A DNA stretch of 64,000 nucleotides from Actinokineospora auranticolor. GTDB taxonomy: Bacteria; Actinomycetota; Actinomycetes; Mycobacteriales; Pseudonocardiaceae. The notes beneath the pieces were generated by a model. The model was given only the letters and a program-made list of their open reading frames with translations, ran no database searches and was not told the origin of the DNA. Positions 46,616 to 55,323 of this stretch are shown one piece after another. A program made the position numbers and the translations under genes. Position 1 is the stretch's first letter; each line of letters begins with the position of its first letter. The stretch is taken from positions 45,163 through 109,162 of the forward strand of contig NZ_PTIX01000024.1 in assembly GCF_002934265.1 (NCBI RefSeq), given 5' to 3'.

Positions 46616-47351
46616 ACTTGGCCAGCGCCCAGGCGTAGCCGACCACGCCGATCCCGACGCACCACCCGATCGCGGCGAGCGTGGACCCGGTGGACGGCGT
46701 GCCGTTGAAGAGACCGCGCACGGTCTCGATGATCGGCGTGAAGGGCTGGTACTCGGCGAACTGCCGGATGCCCGGGCCCATCTTGTCCGCCGGGATGATC
46801 GCGCTGCTGAAGAACGGCAGCATGATCAGCGGCACGGCGAAGAACCCGGCCGACTCCGGCGACTTGGCGGCGAGCCCGAACGCGATGGTCAGCCAGGTGA
46901 CCGCGAGTACCGTCAGGACCAGGATCCCGACCGCGGCGAACCACTGGCCGAGGTTCGCGGACGGGCTGAACCCCATGGCGAAGGCCACGCCGACGATCGC
47001 GGCCATGCCGAGCACGGTTCGGACCACAGTGGACACCACGTGTCCGGTCAGCACCGCGGCGCGGGAGATGTTCATGACCCGGAAGCGGTTGATGATGCCC
47101 TTGGTCATGTCGGAGTTCACCGCGGTCGCGGTGCTGCCCATGCCGTAGCAGAGGGCGAGCATGACCATGCCCGGCGCGGCGTAGTCGACGTAGGCGCCAC
47201 CACCGACGTCGAAGCCGTCGCCGAGGACGTAGACGAACATGAACATCATGACGATGGGGAACAGGATGGCGTTGAACAGCACGACCGGGTCGCGCAGGCT
47301 GTGCTTGGCGTTGCGGCGCAGCATGGTCAGGGAATCGGCGATGGCGCTCAT
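46599..47351 (-). CDS. ABC-2 type permease (DrrB-like)
   Basis: 250 residues with six membrane helices and the DrrB pattern: 'FPIVMMFMFVYVLGDGFDVG', 'AAPGMVMLALCYGMGSTATA', 'DMTKGIINRFRVMNISRAA', 'FTPIIETVRGLFNGTPST'. These permeases export hydrophobic drugs such as anthracyclines. ATG 47351 overlaps the stop of the ATPase gene (ATGA). Confidence 0.93.
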   Translation of the reverse strand: MSAIADSLTMLRRNAKHSLRDPVVLFNAILFPIVMMFMFVYVLGDGFDVGGGAYVDYAAPGMVMLALCYGMGSTATAVNSDMTKGIINRFRVMNISRAAVLTGHVVSTVVRTVLGMAAIVGVAFAMGFSPSANLGQWFAAVGILVLTVLAVTWLTIAFGLAAKSPESAGFFAVPLIMLPFFSSAIIPADKMGPGIRQFAEYQPFTPIIETVRGLFNGTPSTGSTLAAIGWCVGIGVVGYAWALAKFTKRG

Positions 47352-48307
47352 GCGGTCTGGGCCTCCGTGCTCTGGTGTCCGGTGATGGCGAGGAAGACGT
47401 CGTCGAGGTCCGGCGTGTGCACGGAGAACTCCTCGACCTCGACGGCGTACTCGTCGAGGCGGTCCAGCAGGGACCGCAGGGATTTCACGCCGCCGTCGCT
47501 CGGCACGCGGAGGGTCAGCGCGTCCGGGTCCGGGGTGGCGCCGGGGAGGACCCGAGCGGCGGCGTCGAGGCGGGCGGCGTCGGCGAGGCGGAGGCGGACG
47601 TGCGTGCCGGGGACCTGGCGCTTGAGTTCGCCGGGGGTGCCCTCGGCGACCAGGCGGCCCCGGTCGAGCACCGCGACCCGGTCGGCGAGCTGGTCGGCCT
47701 CCTCCAGGTACTGGGTGGTGAGGAAGATCGTCATGCCGTCCGCGACCAGCTCGCGGACGATGTCCCACATGGTCCGCCTGCTGCGCGGGTCCAGACCGGT
47801 GGTGGGCTCGTCCAGGAAGATGATCTCCGGCCTGCCGACCAGGGTCATCGCCAGGTCCAGCTTGCGGCGCATCCCGCCGGAGTAGGTCGCGGCCTGCTTG
47901 CCCGCCGACTCCGCCAGGTCGAACCGCGCCAGCAGGTCGTCGACGACCCGCGTGCCCTCGCGCTTGCCGAGGTGGTGCAGGTCGGCCATCAGCCGGAGGT
48001 TCTCCGCGCCGGTGAGCAGGTCGTCGACGGAGGCGAACTGGCCGGTGACCCCGATCGCGGCCCGCACGGCCCTGGTCTCGGACGCGGTGTCGTACCCGGC
48101 GACGCGGGCCGAACCGGCGTCGGGGGCGAGGAGGGTGGTCAGGATGTGCACGGTGGTGGTCTTGCCCGCGCCGTTGGGGCCGAGGAGGGCGAAGACCGAA
48201 CCCGCCCGGACGTCGAGGTCGACCCCGGCGAGCACGGTCTTGTGCCCCCGGGCCTTGTCCCCGTAGGCCTTCCGCAGGCCCGTGGCGGTGATCGCTGAAC
48301 TCGTCAT
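47348..48307 (-). CDS. ABC transporter ATPase (DrrA-like daunorubicin-resistance type)
   Basis: 319 residues: Walker A 'GPNGAGKTTTVHIL', signature 'YSGGMRRKLDLAM', Walker B 'IIFLDEPTTGLDPRSR', and a DrrA-type C-terminal domain ('FSVHTPDLDDVFLAITGH'). With the permease it makes a drug exporter. Together with the AfsR-type regulator and two P450s it suggests a small specialised-metabolism or self-resistance cluster. Confidence 0.95.
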   Translation of the reverse strand: MTSSAITATGLRKAYGDKARGHKTVLAGVDLDVRAGSVFALLGPNGAGKTTTVHILTTLLAPDAGSARVAGYDTASETRAVRAAIGVTGQFASVDDLLTGAENLRLMADLHHLGKREGTRVVDDLLARFDLAESAGKQAATYSGGMRRKLDLAMTLVGRPEIIFLDEPTTGLDPRSRRTMWDIVRELVADGMTIFLTTQYLEEADQLADRVAVLDRGRLVAEGTPGELKRQVPGTHVRLRLADAARLDAAARVLPGATPDPDALTLRVPSDGGVKSLRSLLDRLDEYAVEVEEFSVHTPDLDDVFLAITGHQSTEAQTA

Positions 48308-48489
48308 GGGAGCACTGTCACGGCCCACGCTGACACGGCCCCGCCCTCGCGCTGACACGGCTCCTGACACAGCCGTGCGCGGTGGGTACCGGCCGGTAAA
48401 CGGGGTGGTCGGACGAGCGGCGGCGGGCCCGGAAGAAGGGCAAAGTCCGACAACGTCCCCGGAGCGGTTTCCGCGAACCGTTCGGCGCG

Positions 48490-49104
48490 GTGGGGAAGCT
48501 GTGGTTCCGCGCCGGTATCGCCGCGCCCTCGCCATTGGCCTGGTCACCGAATCGCGCCACCGCGCTGACGCTCGGGATCGTTTGCGCGTCACTGGTCGGG
48601 ATCGCCGTATTCCTGGCGTCGCGCGTCACCGAGTCGGTCGCCGAGTGGCAGGCGATGTTCGCCGATCGCGCCGAGTCGGCCACCTCCGCCCACAGGTCCG
48701 TCCACGACGGGATCACGGAGGGGCGATTCCCGGTTGGGACGACTCAGAGCAGGCGGCGGCACAACGGTATCGGCGGCGTCGAAAACCGGACCATCCTGCG
48801 CGACGGCCACTACCGGACCGAGATTTCCGTATCCGCCTACGGCAACCGCCGCTATCTCGGCTGGGCGAGTGGCGGACCCCGCGCGGCGCGCGCCTGGTGT
48901 CCCGCCTCCGGTTCAACGGCCCGGAGCGCGGGCGGGCCGACCGCGCCGCGTCGGCGGCAGGTGGTCCAAGAAGCTGTCAAGGCGGTCGTCGCCGGTGTCG
49001 GGGTGCCCACGGGTTGCGGATTCCCGCAGGGGCTGCCCCCGCTCGAAGACACCCGGAGGGCACGCGGGGAATCCGATCTCCACGACTCCGGTCGGATCCG
49101 GTAG
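48490..49104 (+). CDS. Hypothetical membrane protein, possibly frameshifted
   Basis: The first ~80 residues look real: one membrane helix 'ALTLGIVCASLVGIAVFLAS' and a helical segment 'RVTESVAEWQAMFADRAESA'. The middle part 'DGHYRTEISVSAYGNRRYLG' also looks coding. The last third is arginine-rich and less convincing, so an undetected frameshift or a wrong end is possible. No family recognised and no clear partner. Confidence 0.4.
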   Translation: MGKLWFRAGIAAPSPLAWSPNRATALTLGIVCASLVGIAVFLASRVTESVAEWQAMFADRAESATSAHRSVHDGITEGRFPVGTTQSRRRHNGIGGVENRTILRDGHYRTEISVSAYGNRRYLGWASGGPRAARAWCPASGSTARSAGGPTAPRRRQVVQEAVKAVVAGVGVPTGCGFPQGLPPLEDTRRARGESDLHDSGRIR

Positions 49105-49575
49105 TCTCCGTGTCGGATTTGTACGAATCCGCCGAATGGGATCAATTGCCCGTACCTCGGACGCGAGTGCCGTGTTACCGGCCGGGGTCGCCGAAGTGAA
49201 TGGCGCTCATCCTGTCGCGTTCCGGCCGACCGTTCCCGGCCGATTGGTGGCATATCACCGGCCGCACCCCGTTCGTACGCTTACATAACAGATTTCGCCA
49301 GTCCGGAATCCGCACCATGTTGTCCGGGGCATTTACCTGGCACTACGGCGGAATCGACGGCCGTGGCGCCGTTGCGCCGACTTGCCTGATGTTGACAAAC
49401 AGCCATTCCCACCACGGATTCCGTTGACTGCCGACCGGCCGCGTCTCGATGCTTGGTCGCGCTCGGTGACGTGCGTACACCTCTGCGTCGCCAGTGTGAG
49501 CTGGCCGTAGGGGGCGGGTCGCCCACGAGGCGGCGGGCGGCACCGGGCGCGCAACCCTGCCCATGAGGAGCATGT
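49105..49575. other. Leader region of the M4 protease gene
   Basis: More AT-rich than its surroundings, with no frame showing coding bias. GAGGAG at about 49566 is the ribosome-binding site of the protease. A promoter is likely here, but I cannot place it reliably. Confidence 0.45.
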
Positions 49576-51132
49576 ATGAAGCGCACAACGATGACGGCCG
49601 GGGTAGCCCTCGCCGTGCTGGCCAGCGGTGTGGTCGCGTTGACCTCGTCGCCGGTGTTCGCCAGTCAGGGCCAGGAGCAGGCCCCCGACCGCCAGGCCCT
49701 CGCGGTCTCGGCCGCCGACCGCGCCGCGGTCGCCGGCCTGGACGCGCTGGCCAAGGGGCCGGACGAGGTCTACGAGCGGGGCATGGTCACGCCGTACCTC
49801 AACGACCTGTACTCGGTCAGCTACCAGCGCACCTGGCGCGGGATCCCGGTCGTCGGCGGCGACGCGACCGTGCTGGCCGACGGCCAGGGCCAGGTCCGGG
49901 CGACCGTCGCGGGCACCTCGGCGAAGGTGGCCGTCCCGTCCACCGGCGCCCGGGTGAGCAAGGCCGCCGCCGAGGCGACCGCCAAGGGCCTGCAGGGCGC
50001 GACCGCGAAGGTCGAGACCGGCAGGCTCGTCGTCAAGGTCACCGAGGACAAGCCCGCGCTCGCGTGGGAGCACCTGCTGATCGGCACGAAGAAGAACGGT
50101 GGCCCCAGCCACCTGACCGTGTGGGTCGACGCCACCACCGGCGCCGTGCTGGACAAGGTCGAGGACGCCGCCGACGGCTCGCTCAACAGCGAGTGGAACG
50201 GCAACGTCACCATCAACACCAGCGGGTCCAGCGGCAGCTACCGCATGGTCGACACCACCCGCCCGGGTCTGCAGTGCTCGGACTACAACGGCGGTGTCTT
50301 CACCAAGTCCACGGACTCCTGGGGCACGGGTAGCGCCTCGAGCAAGGAGACCGGCTGCGGCGACCTGCTCTACGCGGCGCAGCAGGAGTGGAACATGCTC
50401 AAGGACTGGATGGGCCGCAACGGCCACAACGGTTCCGGGCGCTCGTGGCCGGGCAAGGTCGGCCTGAACCAGCTCAACGCGTACTGGGACGGCTCGACCA
50501 TCACCATCGGCCACAACCAGGGCAACAAGTGGATCGCGTCGATGGACGTCGTCGGCCACGAGTACGGCCACGGCCTCGACCAGAACACCCCGGGCGGCAC
50601 GTCCCGCGAGGCCGGGCTGGGTGAGGGCACCGGTGACATCTTCGGCGCCCTGACCGAGGCCTACGCCAACAACCCCAAGGACAAGCCGGACTACACCGTG
50701 GGTGAGACGGTCAACCTCACCGGCTCCGGCCCGATCCGCAACATGTACAACCCGTCGCTGGTGAGCAACGACCCGAACTGCTACAGCTCCTCGATCCCCA
50801 ACACCGAGGTGCACAAGGCCGCGGGCCCGCTCAACCACTGGTTCTACCTGCTCGCCGAGGGCTCCGCCCCCGGCGGCGGCAAGCCGAACAGCCCCACCTG
50901 CAACAACTCCACGGTGACCGGCGTCGGCATCAAGGACGCGGGCCGGATCTTCTACGGCGGCATGCTGCTCAAGACCAGCGGCATGACGTACAAGAAGTAC
51001 CGGGTCACGACCCTGACCGCGGCCAAGAACCTGGACAAGACCTGCAACCTGTACAACAAGACCAAGGCCGCCTGGAACGCGATCTCGCTGCCCGCGCAGT
51101 CGGGTGAGCCGACCAGCTGCACGCCCGCCTGA
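49576..51132 (+). CDS. Secreted M4 metalloprotease (thermolysin-like)
   Basis: 518 residues. Signal peptide '[18 protein letters not shown]' with 'VFA'. FTP/PepSY pro-domain (about 40-205, '[20 protein letters not shown]'). Catalytic domain with the zinc motif HEYGH (H328, E329, H332) and third ligand E350 in '[11 protein letters not shown]', and the distal active-site His in '[16 protein letters not shown]'. Six or more cysteines in the mature part. It is a typical actinomycete neutral protease that degrades extracellular proteins. A strong terminator follows. Confidence 0.95.
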   Translation: MKRTTMTAGVALAVLASGVVALTSSPVFASQGQEQAPDRQALAVSAADRAAVAGLDALAKGPDEVYERGMVTPYLNDLYSVSYQRTWRGIPVVGGDATVLADGQGQVRATVAGTSAKVAVPSTGARVSKAAAEATAKGLQGATAKVETGRLVVKVTEDKPALAWEHLLIGTKKNGGPSHLTVWVDATTGAVLDKVEDAADGSLNSEWNGNVTINTSGSSGSYRMVDTTRPGLQCSDYNGGVFTKSTDSWGTGSASSKETGCGDLLYAAQQEWNMLKDWMGRNGHNGSGRSWPGKVGLNQLNAYWDGSTITIGHNQGNKWIASMDVVGHEYGHGLDQNTPGGTSREAGLGEGTGDIFGALTEAYANNPKDKPDYTVGETVNLTGSGPIRNMYNPSLVSNDPNCYSSSIPNTEVHKAAGPLNHWFYLLAEGSAPGGGKPNSPTCNNSTVTGVGIKDAGRIFYGGMLLKTSGMTYKKYRVTTLTAAKNLDKTCNLYNKTKAAWNAISLPAQSGEPTSCTPA

Positions 51133-51159
51133 CGGGCCGCACTGACAGCTGAAAGCTGA

Positions 51160-51198
51160 AACCGGGTGGGGTGGGACATTGTCCCACCCCACCCGGTT
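51160..51198 (+). terminator. 18-bp terminator hairpin after the M4 protease
   Basis: AACCGGGTGGGGTGGGAC (51160-51177) pairs perfectly with its complement at 51181-51198 around loop ATT, 28 bases after the stop. Confidence 0.93.
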
Positions 51199-51546
51199 CG
51201 CGTTCCCGGACACCGGCCCGCGGCGGCTGTCCACTCGGAACATCCCGGAGGGGTCCGGATTCGGGCGTGCTTGAAGCCGCCGTTCCCGCGGGTAGTCGGG
51301 TTCGAATGGGTGCCTACTACCCGAATTCCAGACCTCAGGAGAACCGGTTTCACGCGTGGACAAAAGGGTTCCGCATCCAGCGCAGTCGATTGCAATCCGC
51401 CGAAATTCCCGGTTATCCTCTGCGATGTCGCGCCACTGGGTTGCGCGGCGACCATCCACAACGGACTGCTCGGCCGCGCGGATTCGCCTCCGCCCCGGGC
51501 GTTGTGGTCGGTCTTCGGCGAACAATCCATCGTGAAGGGGAAATCT
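51199..51546. other. Leader of the small secreted protein gene
   Basis: A plus-strand frame runs through this stretch into the next gene but lacks coding bias and a signal peptide until 51547. I see no other feature besides AAGGGG just before that start. Confidence 0.45.
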
Positions 51547-51873
51547 GTGCGCATGTTCGCGCGGGCGGCGGCTGCCGTCGCGGTACTCGCCGGGGGAATG
51601 CTGGCCGGGACCGGTACGTCCGGTGCCGCCGAGGCGGCACCGGCACCCGTTGTGGCGGCGCCCGCTGCCGTCGCGGACGATCCGTGTGGCTACTGGCGGG
51701 CCGGGAACTGGCTCTCCGGGTACACCTACTGGTACCGGCACTGCGGTTCGACCTACGTGTGGGTCCACATCTCCTACTACGACAACACCTACGACAGTTC
51801 CTGCTTCTCTCCCTGGGAGAAGCGGCAGCTGTCGTGGCGGACGACCAACGCCTACTACACGGGCCTCTGCTGA
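51547..51873 (+). CDS. Small secreted cysteine-containing protein (DUF6355-like)
   Basis: 108 residues from GTG 51547 (AAGGGG six bases upstream; ATG 51553 is an alternative). Signal peptide 'ARAAAAVAVLAGGMLAG'. The mature part of about 65 residues has four cysteines ('DPCGYWRAG', 'YRHCGSTYVW', 'SSCFSP', 'YTGLC') and many Tyr/Trp. The pattern resembles DUF6355-type small secreted proteins; the role is unknown. Confidence 0.7.
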   Translation: MRMFARAAAAVAVLAGGMLAGTGTSGAAEAAPAPVVAAPAAVADDPCGYWRAGNWLSGYTYWYRHCGSTYVWVHISYYDNTYDSSCFSPWEKRQLSWRTTNAYYTGLC

Positions 51874-51984
51874 CGCCGTGGGCGGCCACACCACCTCGGT
51901 GTGGCCGCCCGCCGCTGCTGAGAGCGGATCCGCTCACGGCGGAGTGGCGGGCGGATCCCGGTGTGCGCCCGGCATCGTGGGGAC

Positions 51985-52611
51985 ATGGCTAACGACGACA
52001 GGCCGCCGCTGTTCGGGCACCGGCTGCGGGAGCGGTTCTACGACCAGCGGGTGCTGGTGCTGGACGGTGTGCTCGACGACGACAACGGGACGGTGCTGGC
52101 CACCCAGCTGCTGTCGCTGGCGGGCGAGGACCCGAGGAAGGACATCGCGTTGTGGATCCACTCGCCGGGTGGGTCGGTGCCGTCCATGTTGGCCATTCGG
52201 GACGTGATGCGGCTCGTGCCGTGCGACGTGGCCACGGTGGCGCTGGGGTTGGCGTGCAGCGCGGGGCAGTTCCTGCTGTCGGCGGGGACGCGCGGGAAGC
52301 GGTTCGCGTTGCCGCACGCGCGGATCCTGATGCACCAGGGTTCGGCGGGGATCGGCGGGTCGGCGGTCGAGGTGGAGGTGCAGGCGGACGACCTGCGGCA
52401 CACCCGTGACACCGTGCTCGGGATCATCGCGGAGGACACCGGGCAGCCGGTGGACCGGATCTTCGCCGACTCGCTGCACGACCGGTGGTTCACCACCGCG
52501 CAGGCCCGCGAGTACGGCTTCATCGACCACGTGGTGGCCGACCTCGACCAGGTCATGCCCGTGCGCGCCCACGACATCGGCCTGCACTCGACCCCGGGAG
52601 CCCCCGCGTGA
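51985..52611 (+). CDS. clpP: ClpP-type serine protease subunit (catalytic)
   Basis: 208 residues from ATG 51985. The complete triad is visible: S92 in 'GLACSAGQFLL', H117 in 'ARILMHQG' and D181 in 'YGFIDHVV'. The 'HSPGGSVPSMLAI' strand and 'IHS' substrate-binding region fit. ClpP forms a two-ring barrel fed by a Clp ATPase that unfolds substrates; no ATPase is encoded nearby. The stop overlaps the GTG of a second ClpP-like gene, so a mixed-ring complex is likely. Confidence 0.94.
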   Translation: MANDDRPPLFGHRLRERFYDQRVLVLDGVLDDDNGTVLATQLLSLAGEDPRKDIALWIHSPGGSVPSMLAIRDVMRLVPCDVATVALGLACSAGQFLLSAGTRGKRFALPHARILMHQGSAGIGGSAVEVEVQADDLRHTRDTVLGIIAEDTGQPVDRIFADSLHDRWFTTAQAREYGFIDHVVADLDQVMPVRAHDIGLHSTPGAPA

Positions 52612-53198
52612 GCACCTACACCATCCCCAACGTCATCACCCGCGGCCCCGGCGGCGAGCGGATCATGGACGTCTACTCGCACCTGCTGGCCGAGCGGATC
52701 GTCTACCTCGGCACCGGGATCGACTCCGGCGTGGCCAACGCGCTGATCGCGCAGCTGCTGCACCTGGAGGCGGACAGCCCGGAGCTGGAGATCAACCTGT
52801 ACATCAACTGCGAGGGCGGCGACCCGTCGGCGATGCTCGCGCTGTACGACACCATCCGCTACATCAAGGCGCCGGTCGCCACGACCTGCGTCGGCCAGGC
52901 GGTGGCGGCCGGGGCGGTGCTGCTGGCGGCGGGCGCGGCCGGTCGCCGGGCGGTGCTGCCGCACACCCGGGTCGTGCTGCACCAGCCTGCGGCTCAGGGG
53001 CGGGGCACCATCCCGGACCTCATCCTGCAGGCGGACGAGGTGGTGCGGGTGCGGACGCAGCTGGAGGAGATCCTGTCCCGGCACACCGGGCGGGCCACCG
53101 CGGACCTGCGGCACGACACCGACCGCGACCGCGTGTTCGACGCGGCGGGCGCCGTCGCCTACGGCCTGGCCGACCGCGTACTCGACCACCGCGACTGA
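52608..53198 (+). CDS. ClpP-like subunit lacking the nucleophilic serine (ClpR-like)
   Basis: 196 residues from GTG 52608. The fold follows ClpP ('LYINCEGGDPSAMLALYDTI', 'TRVVLHQP' with H125, 'YGLADRVL' with D189). At the nucleophile the family motif GQAASMGA reads 'GQAVAAGAVLL': Ala100 replaces Ser. This resembles ClpR subunits of cyanobacteria and plastids, which join rings with active ClpP. Translation is coupled to the active clpP gene before it, which supports a hetero-complex of active and inactive subunits. Confidence 0.9.
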   Translation: MSTYTIPNVITRGPGGERIMDVYSHLLAERIVYLGTGIDSGVANALIAQLLHLEADSPELEINLYINCEGGDPSAMLALYDTIRYIKAPVATTCVGQAVAAGAVLLAAGAAGRRAVLPHTRVVLHQPAAQGRGTIPDLILQADEVVRVRTQLEEILSRHTGRATADLRHDTDRDRVFDAAGAVAYGLADRVLDHRD

Positions 53199-53419
53199 GG
53201 TGACCCGTGCCGGTGCGACTCGTGTCCCCGGACCGCGTCGCGCACCGCCGCGGTCCGGGCCGCGACGTCGAGCGGACCGCGCGGGCGGGCGCCGCCCGCC
53301 GGAACCGCCACGCGATTGTGGACACCGCCACCTGCCAACCGGTTGGCGGGACGACCGAATCGGGGCACCAGGCCAACGGGGAGTGCGAACCGGGGGCGTT
53401 GTCGGTCTTGTGCCGGGTC

Positions 53420-53719
53420 TCAGGCGGCCCGCAGCACGGGGCCCGCGGGTGCTTGGCGGATCTCGCCCGCGACGCCGATGAGCAGGTCGGCCAGGTCGAC
53501 GCCGAGCGCGCCGGTCACCGCGGCGATCATCTCGCTGGACGGTTCCTTGCGACCGCGTTCGATCTCGGAGAGGTACTGGGGGGAGATGCCCGCCCGTTCG
53601 GCGGTGTCGACCAGGCGGTCGCCCCGTTCCTCCCGGGTGGCGCGCAGCCGCCGTCCCAGGGCCTCGCGCCACAGGGGTTCAGGGGTGCGGGCGCGGTGGA
53701 GGTAGAGGATGTCCGCCAT
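53420..53719 (-). CDS. XRE-type regulator, ClgR-like
   Basis: 99 residues from ATG 53719. HTH pattern: 'LRATREERGDRLVDTAERAG', 'ISPQYLSEIERGRKEPSSEM', 'ALGVDLADLL'. The 'YLSEIERGRKE.SSE' segment is typical for ClgR, the activator of clp genes in actinobacteria. It lies 220 bases downstream of the clp pair on the opposite strand, so it probably controls these genes. Confidence 0.82.
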   Translation of the reverse strand: MADILYLHRARTPEPLWREALGRRLRATREERGDRLVDTAERAGISPQYLSEIERGRKEPSSEMIAAVTGALGVDLADLLIGVAGEIRQAPAGPVLRAA

Positions 53720-53808
53720 ACCGTCATCGTGGCACCGCGCGCGCCTCCGGGGGTGGCGATTCCGCTGCGGGCGGACACACCGGGTCCGCTTGTGTAGCAT
53801 CACTGCCT

Positions 53809-54132
53809 ATGCGGGCGGAGGAGTTGAAGGGCAACCTCGACGGGATGCTGCTCGCCGTCCTCAGCTCCGGCCCGCGGCACGGGTACTCGGTCATCGAGGC
53901 CCTGCGGGAGCGCAGCGGGGGCAAGGTGAACCTGCCGTCGGGCACGATCTACCCGGCGCTGCACCGCCTGGAGGCGGGCGGCCTGGTGCGCAGCGGCTGG
54001 GAACTGGTCGGCGGCAGGCGCAGGCGCGTGTACGAGATCACCAGCGCCGGCGAGCAGGCCCTCACCGCCACCCGCGCGAACTGGCGGGACATCATCGCCA
54101 CGATCCGCGCCGTCGTGCTGAACGAGGGCTAG
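53809..54132 (+). CDS. PadR-type transcriptional regulator
   Basis: 107 residues: 'LKGNLDGMLLAVLSSGPRHG' and 'YSVIEALRERSGGKVNLPSG', then 'TIYPALHRLEAGGLV', a classical PadR winged helix. ATG 53809. Its stop overlaps by a few bases the end of the converging membrane-protein gene; usually the PadR controls such a neighbour. Confidence 0.93.
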   Translation: MRAEELKGNLDGMLLAVLSSGPRHGYSVIEALRERSGGKVNLPSGTIYPALHRLEAGGLVRSGWELVGGRRRRVYEITSAGEQALTATRANWRDIIATIRAVVLNEG

Positions 54133-54743
54133 GCGCGGCGCAGCAGGTGGCGGGCGTGGGTGGCGACGCCGACCACCAGGGTGACGGTCAAGGCGGCCGA
54201 CGCGACGGCGGCGGGCCAGAAGAGGTGACCACCCGCGGCCTCGATGCGGTTGACCAGCAGGACGGCCACGCACACCACGCCCACCCCGACACCGACGCAC
54301 GCGGACACCACACCCGCGTTGGTCGGCCCGCCGCGGCGGATCAACTGGAGCGCCCCGATGAACGCGGCGGCGGTGGCCGCGAACAACACGGGCGCGACCC
54401 AGTGGACGACCGCGGGTTCCTGCGGCCACGGGTCGGGGCTCAGCGCCACGACCAGCGCCCAGCCGACGATCAGGAGCGGGAGCCGGACGAGCACGTGCTT
54501 CGCCAGCCGCCGGGCCCGAAAGACCTGCCCCGACTCGGCGAACCCGGCCGCCACCAACGACACCGGCCCCCAGGCCTCGATGGCAGCGGACTCCGAACCG
54601 AGCGCCTCAGCCTCACAGCGCAGTCCGTCCTCGACCTCGGCGAGCACCCGCCCCCGCCAGTCACACGGCCCGCGCAGAGCCGGGTCGAGAGCACGCAGGT
54701 ACTCCACGATGGTCTGCGGCTCGCCGATGTGACGTGCGGTCAT
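54129..54743 (-). CDS. Membrane protein with permease-prefix-like N-terminus
   Basis: 204 residues from ATG 54743. Soluble first 85 residues ('IVEYLRALDPALRGPCDWRG') resemble the DUF1700/permease-prefix domain that often accompanies PadR genes. Four membrane helices follow ('LLIVGWALVVALSP', 'VVHWVAPVLFAATAAAFIGA', 'VVSACVGVGVGVVCVAVLLV', 'PAAVASAALTVTLVVGVATH'). It ends convergently with the PadR gene; a PadR/membrane-protein regulatory pair is likely. Confidence 0.82.
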   Translation of the reverse strand: MTARHIGEPQTIVEYLRALDPALRGPCDWRGRVLAEVEDGLRCEAEALGSESAAIEAWGPVSLVAAGFAESGQVFRARRLAKHVLVRLPLLIVGWALVVALSPDPWPQEPAVVHWVAPVLFAATAAAFIGALQLIRRGGPTNAGVVSACVGVGVGVVCVAVLLVNRIEAAGGHLFWPAAVASAALTVTLVVGVATHARHLLRRA

Positions 54744-55034
54744 GGCACCCCCTTGGCCGAACGCGATCCTATCCGTTCCGGTCCACCGCCACGCCGCTCG
54801 CGCCGCGATCCACCCGGAGCACCCGGCTTGACCGGGTGCTCGCCGATGGCGGAGAGCAGCGCGCGGCGGCACGACCTACCGAGGCCGAGCGAAGACCACA
54901 CCGTGCTGCCATCGCGCCATCGAGCGCCGCGGGTGTCTGGCCGCTGGTCGCGACCGCGGTGAACAAGGTGTGGCGACACGACACACCAACGCCGAGCGAA
55001 GATCGCGTCGTCCGCCACCACTGACCGGCGCCTC
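54744..55034. other. Intergenic region before the minisatellite
   Basis: No gene can be supported. The segment contains the short repeat GCCGAGCGAAGA twice (near 54886 and 54991). Confidence 0.45.
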
Positions 55035-55166
55035 GCCGCGTTGGCCGCGTTGGCCGCGTTGGCCGCGTTGGCCGCGTTGGCCGCGTTGGCCGCGTTGGCC
55101 GCGTTGGCCGCGTTGGCCGCGTTGGCCGCGTTGGCCGCGTTGGCCGCGTTGGCCGCGTTGGCCGCG
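55035..55166. repeat. 9-bp tandem repeat, 14.7 copies
   Basis: The unit GCCGCGTTG is repeated without any mismatch from 55035 to 55166, 14 full copies plus six bases. On the minus strand it would encode (Ala-Asn-Ala)n or similar, but no start or coding context is convincing. It lies between the cydABDC operon end (55324) and a membrane-protein gene. Perfect identity suggests recent slippage; copy number may vary between strains. 55167-55323 holds nothing recognisable. Confidence 0.95.
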
Positions 55167-55323
55167 AGCAGGATCCACGTATCGGCACGACCGCCACCAG
55201 GGTCAGTGGAGACCTCCTTGTCTTGCCGCTCCTGCCTCGGGGCACCGCGCTGGTCGGGGTGGTGCCCCGATTCGGGGGTCGGCGGCTCGACGTGACCCGA
55301 TCGGCTGGGTGTGGGTCGCGATG

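Noticed and set aside
55035..55320. Alanine/asparagine-rich repeat protein encoded by the 9-bp repeat on either strand
   Set aside because: No plausible start, ribosome-binding site or flanking coding bias; the frames arise from the repeat itself.
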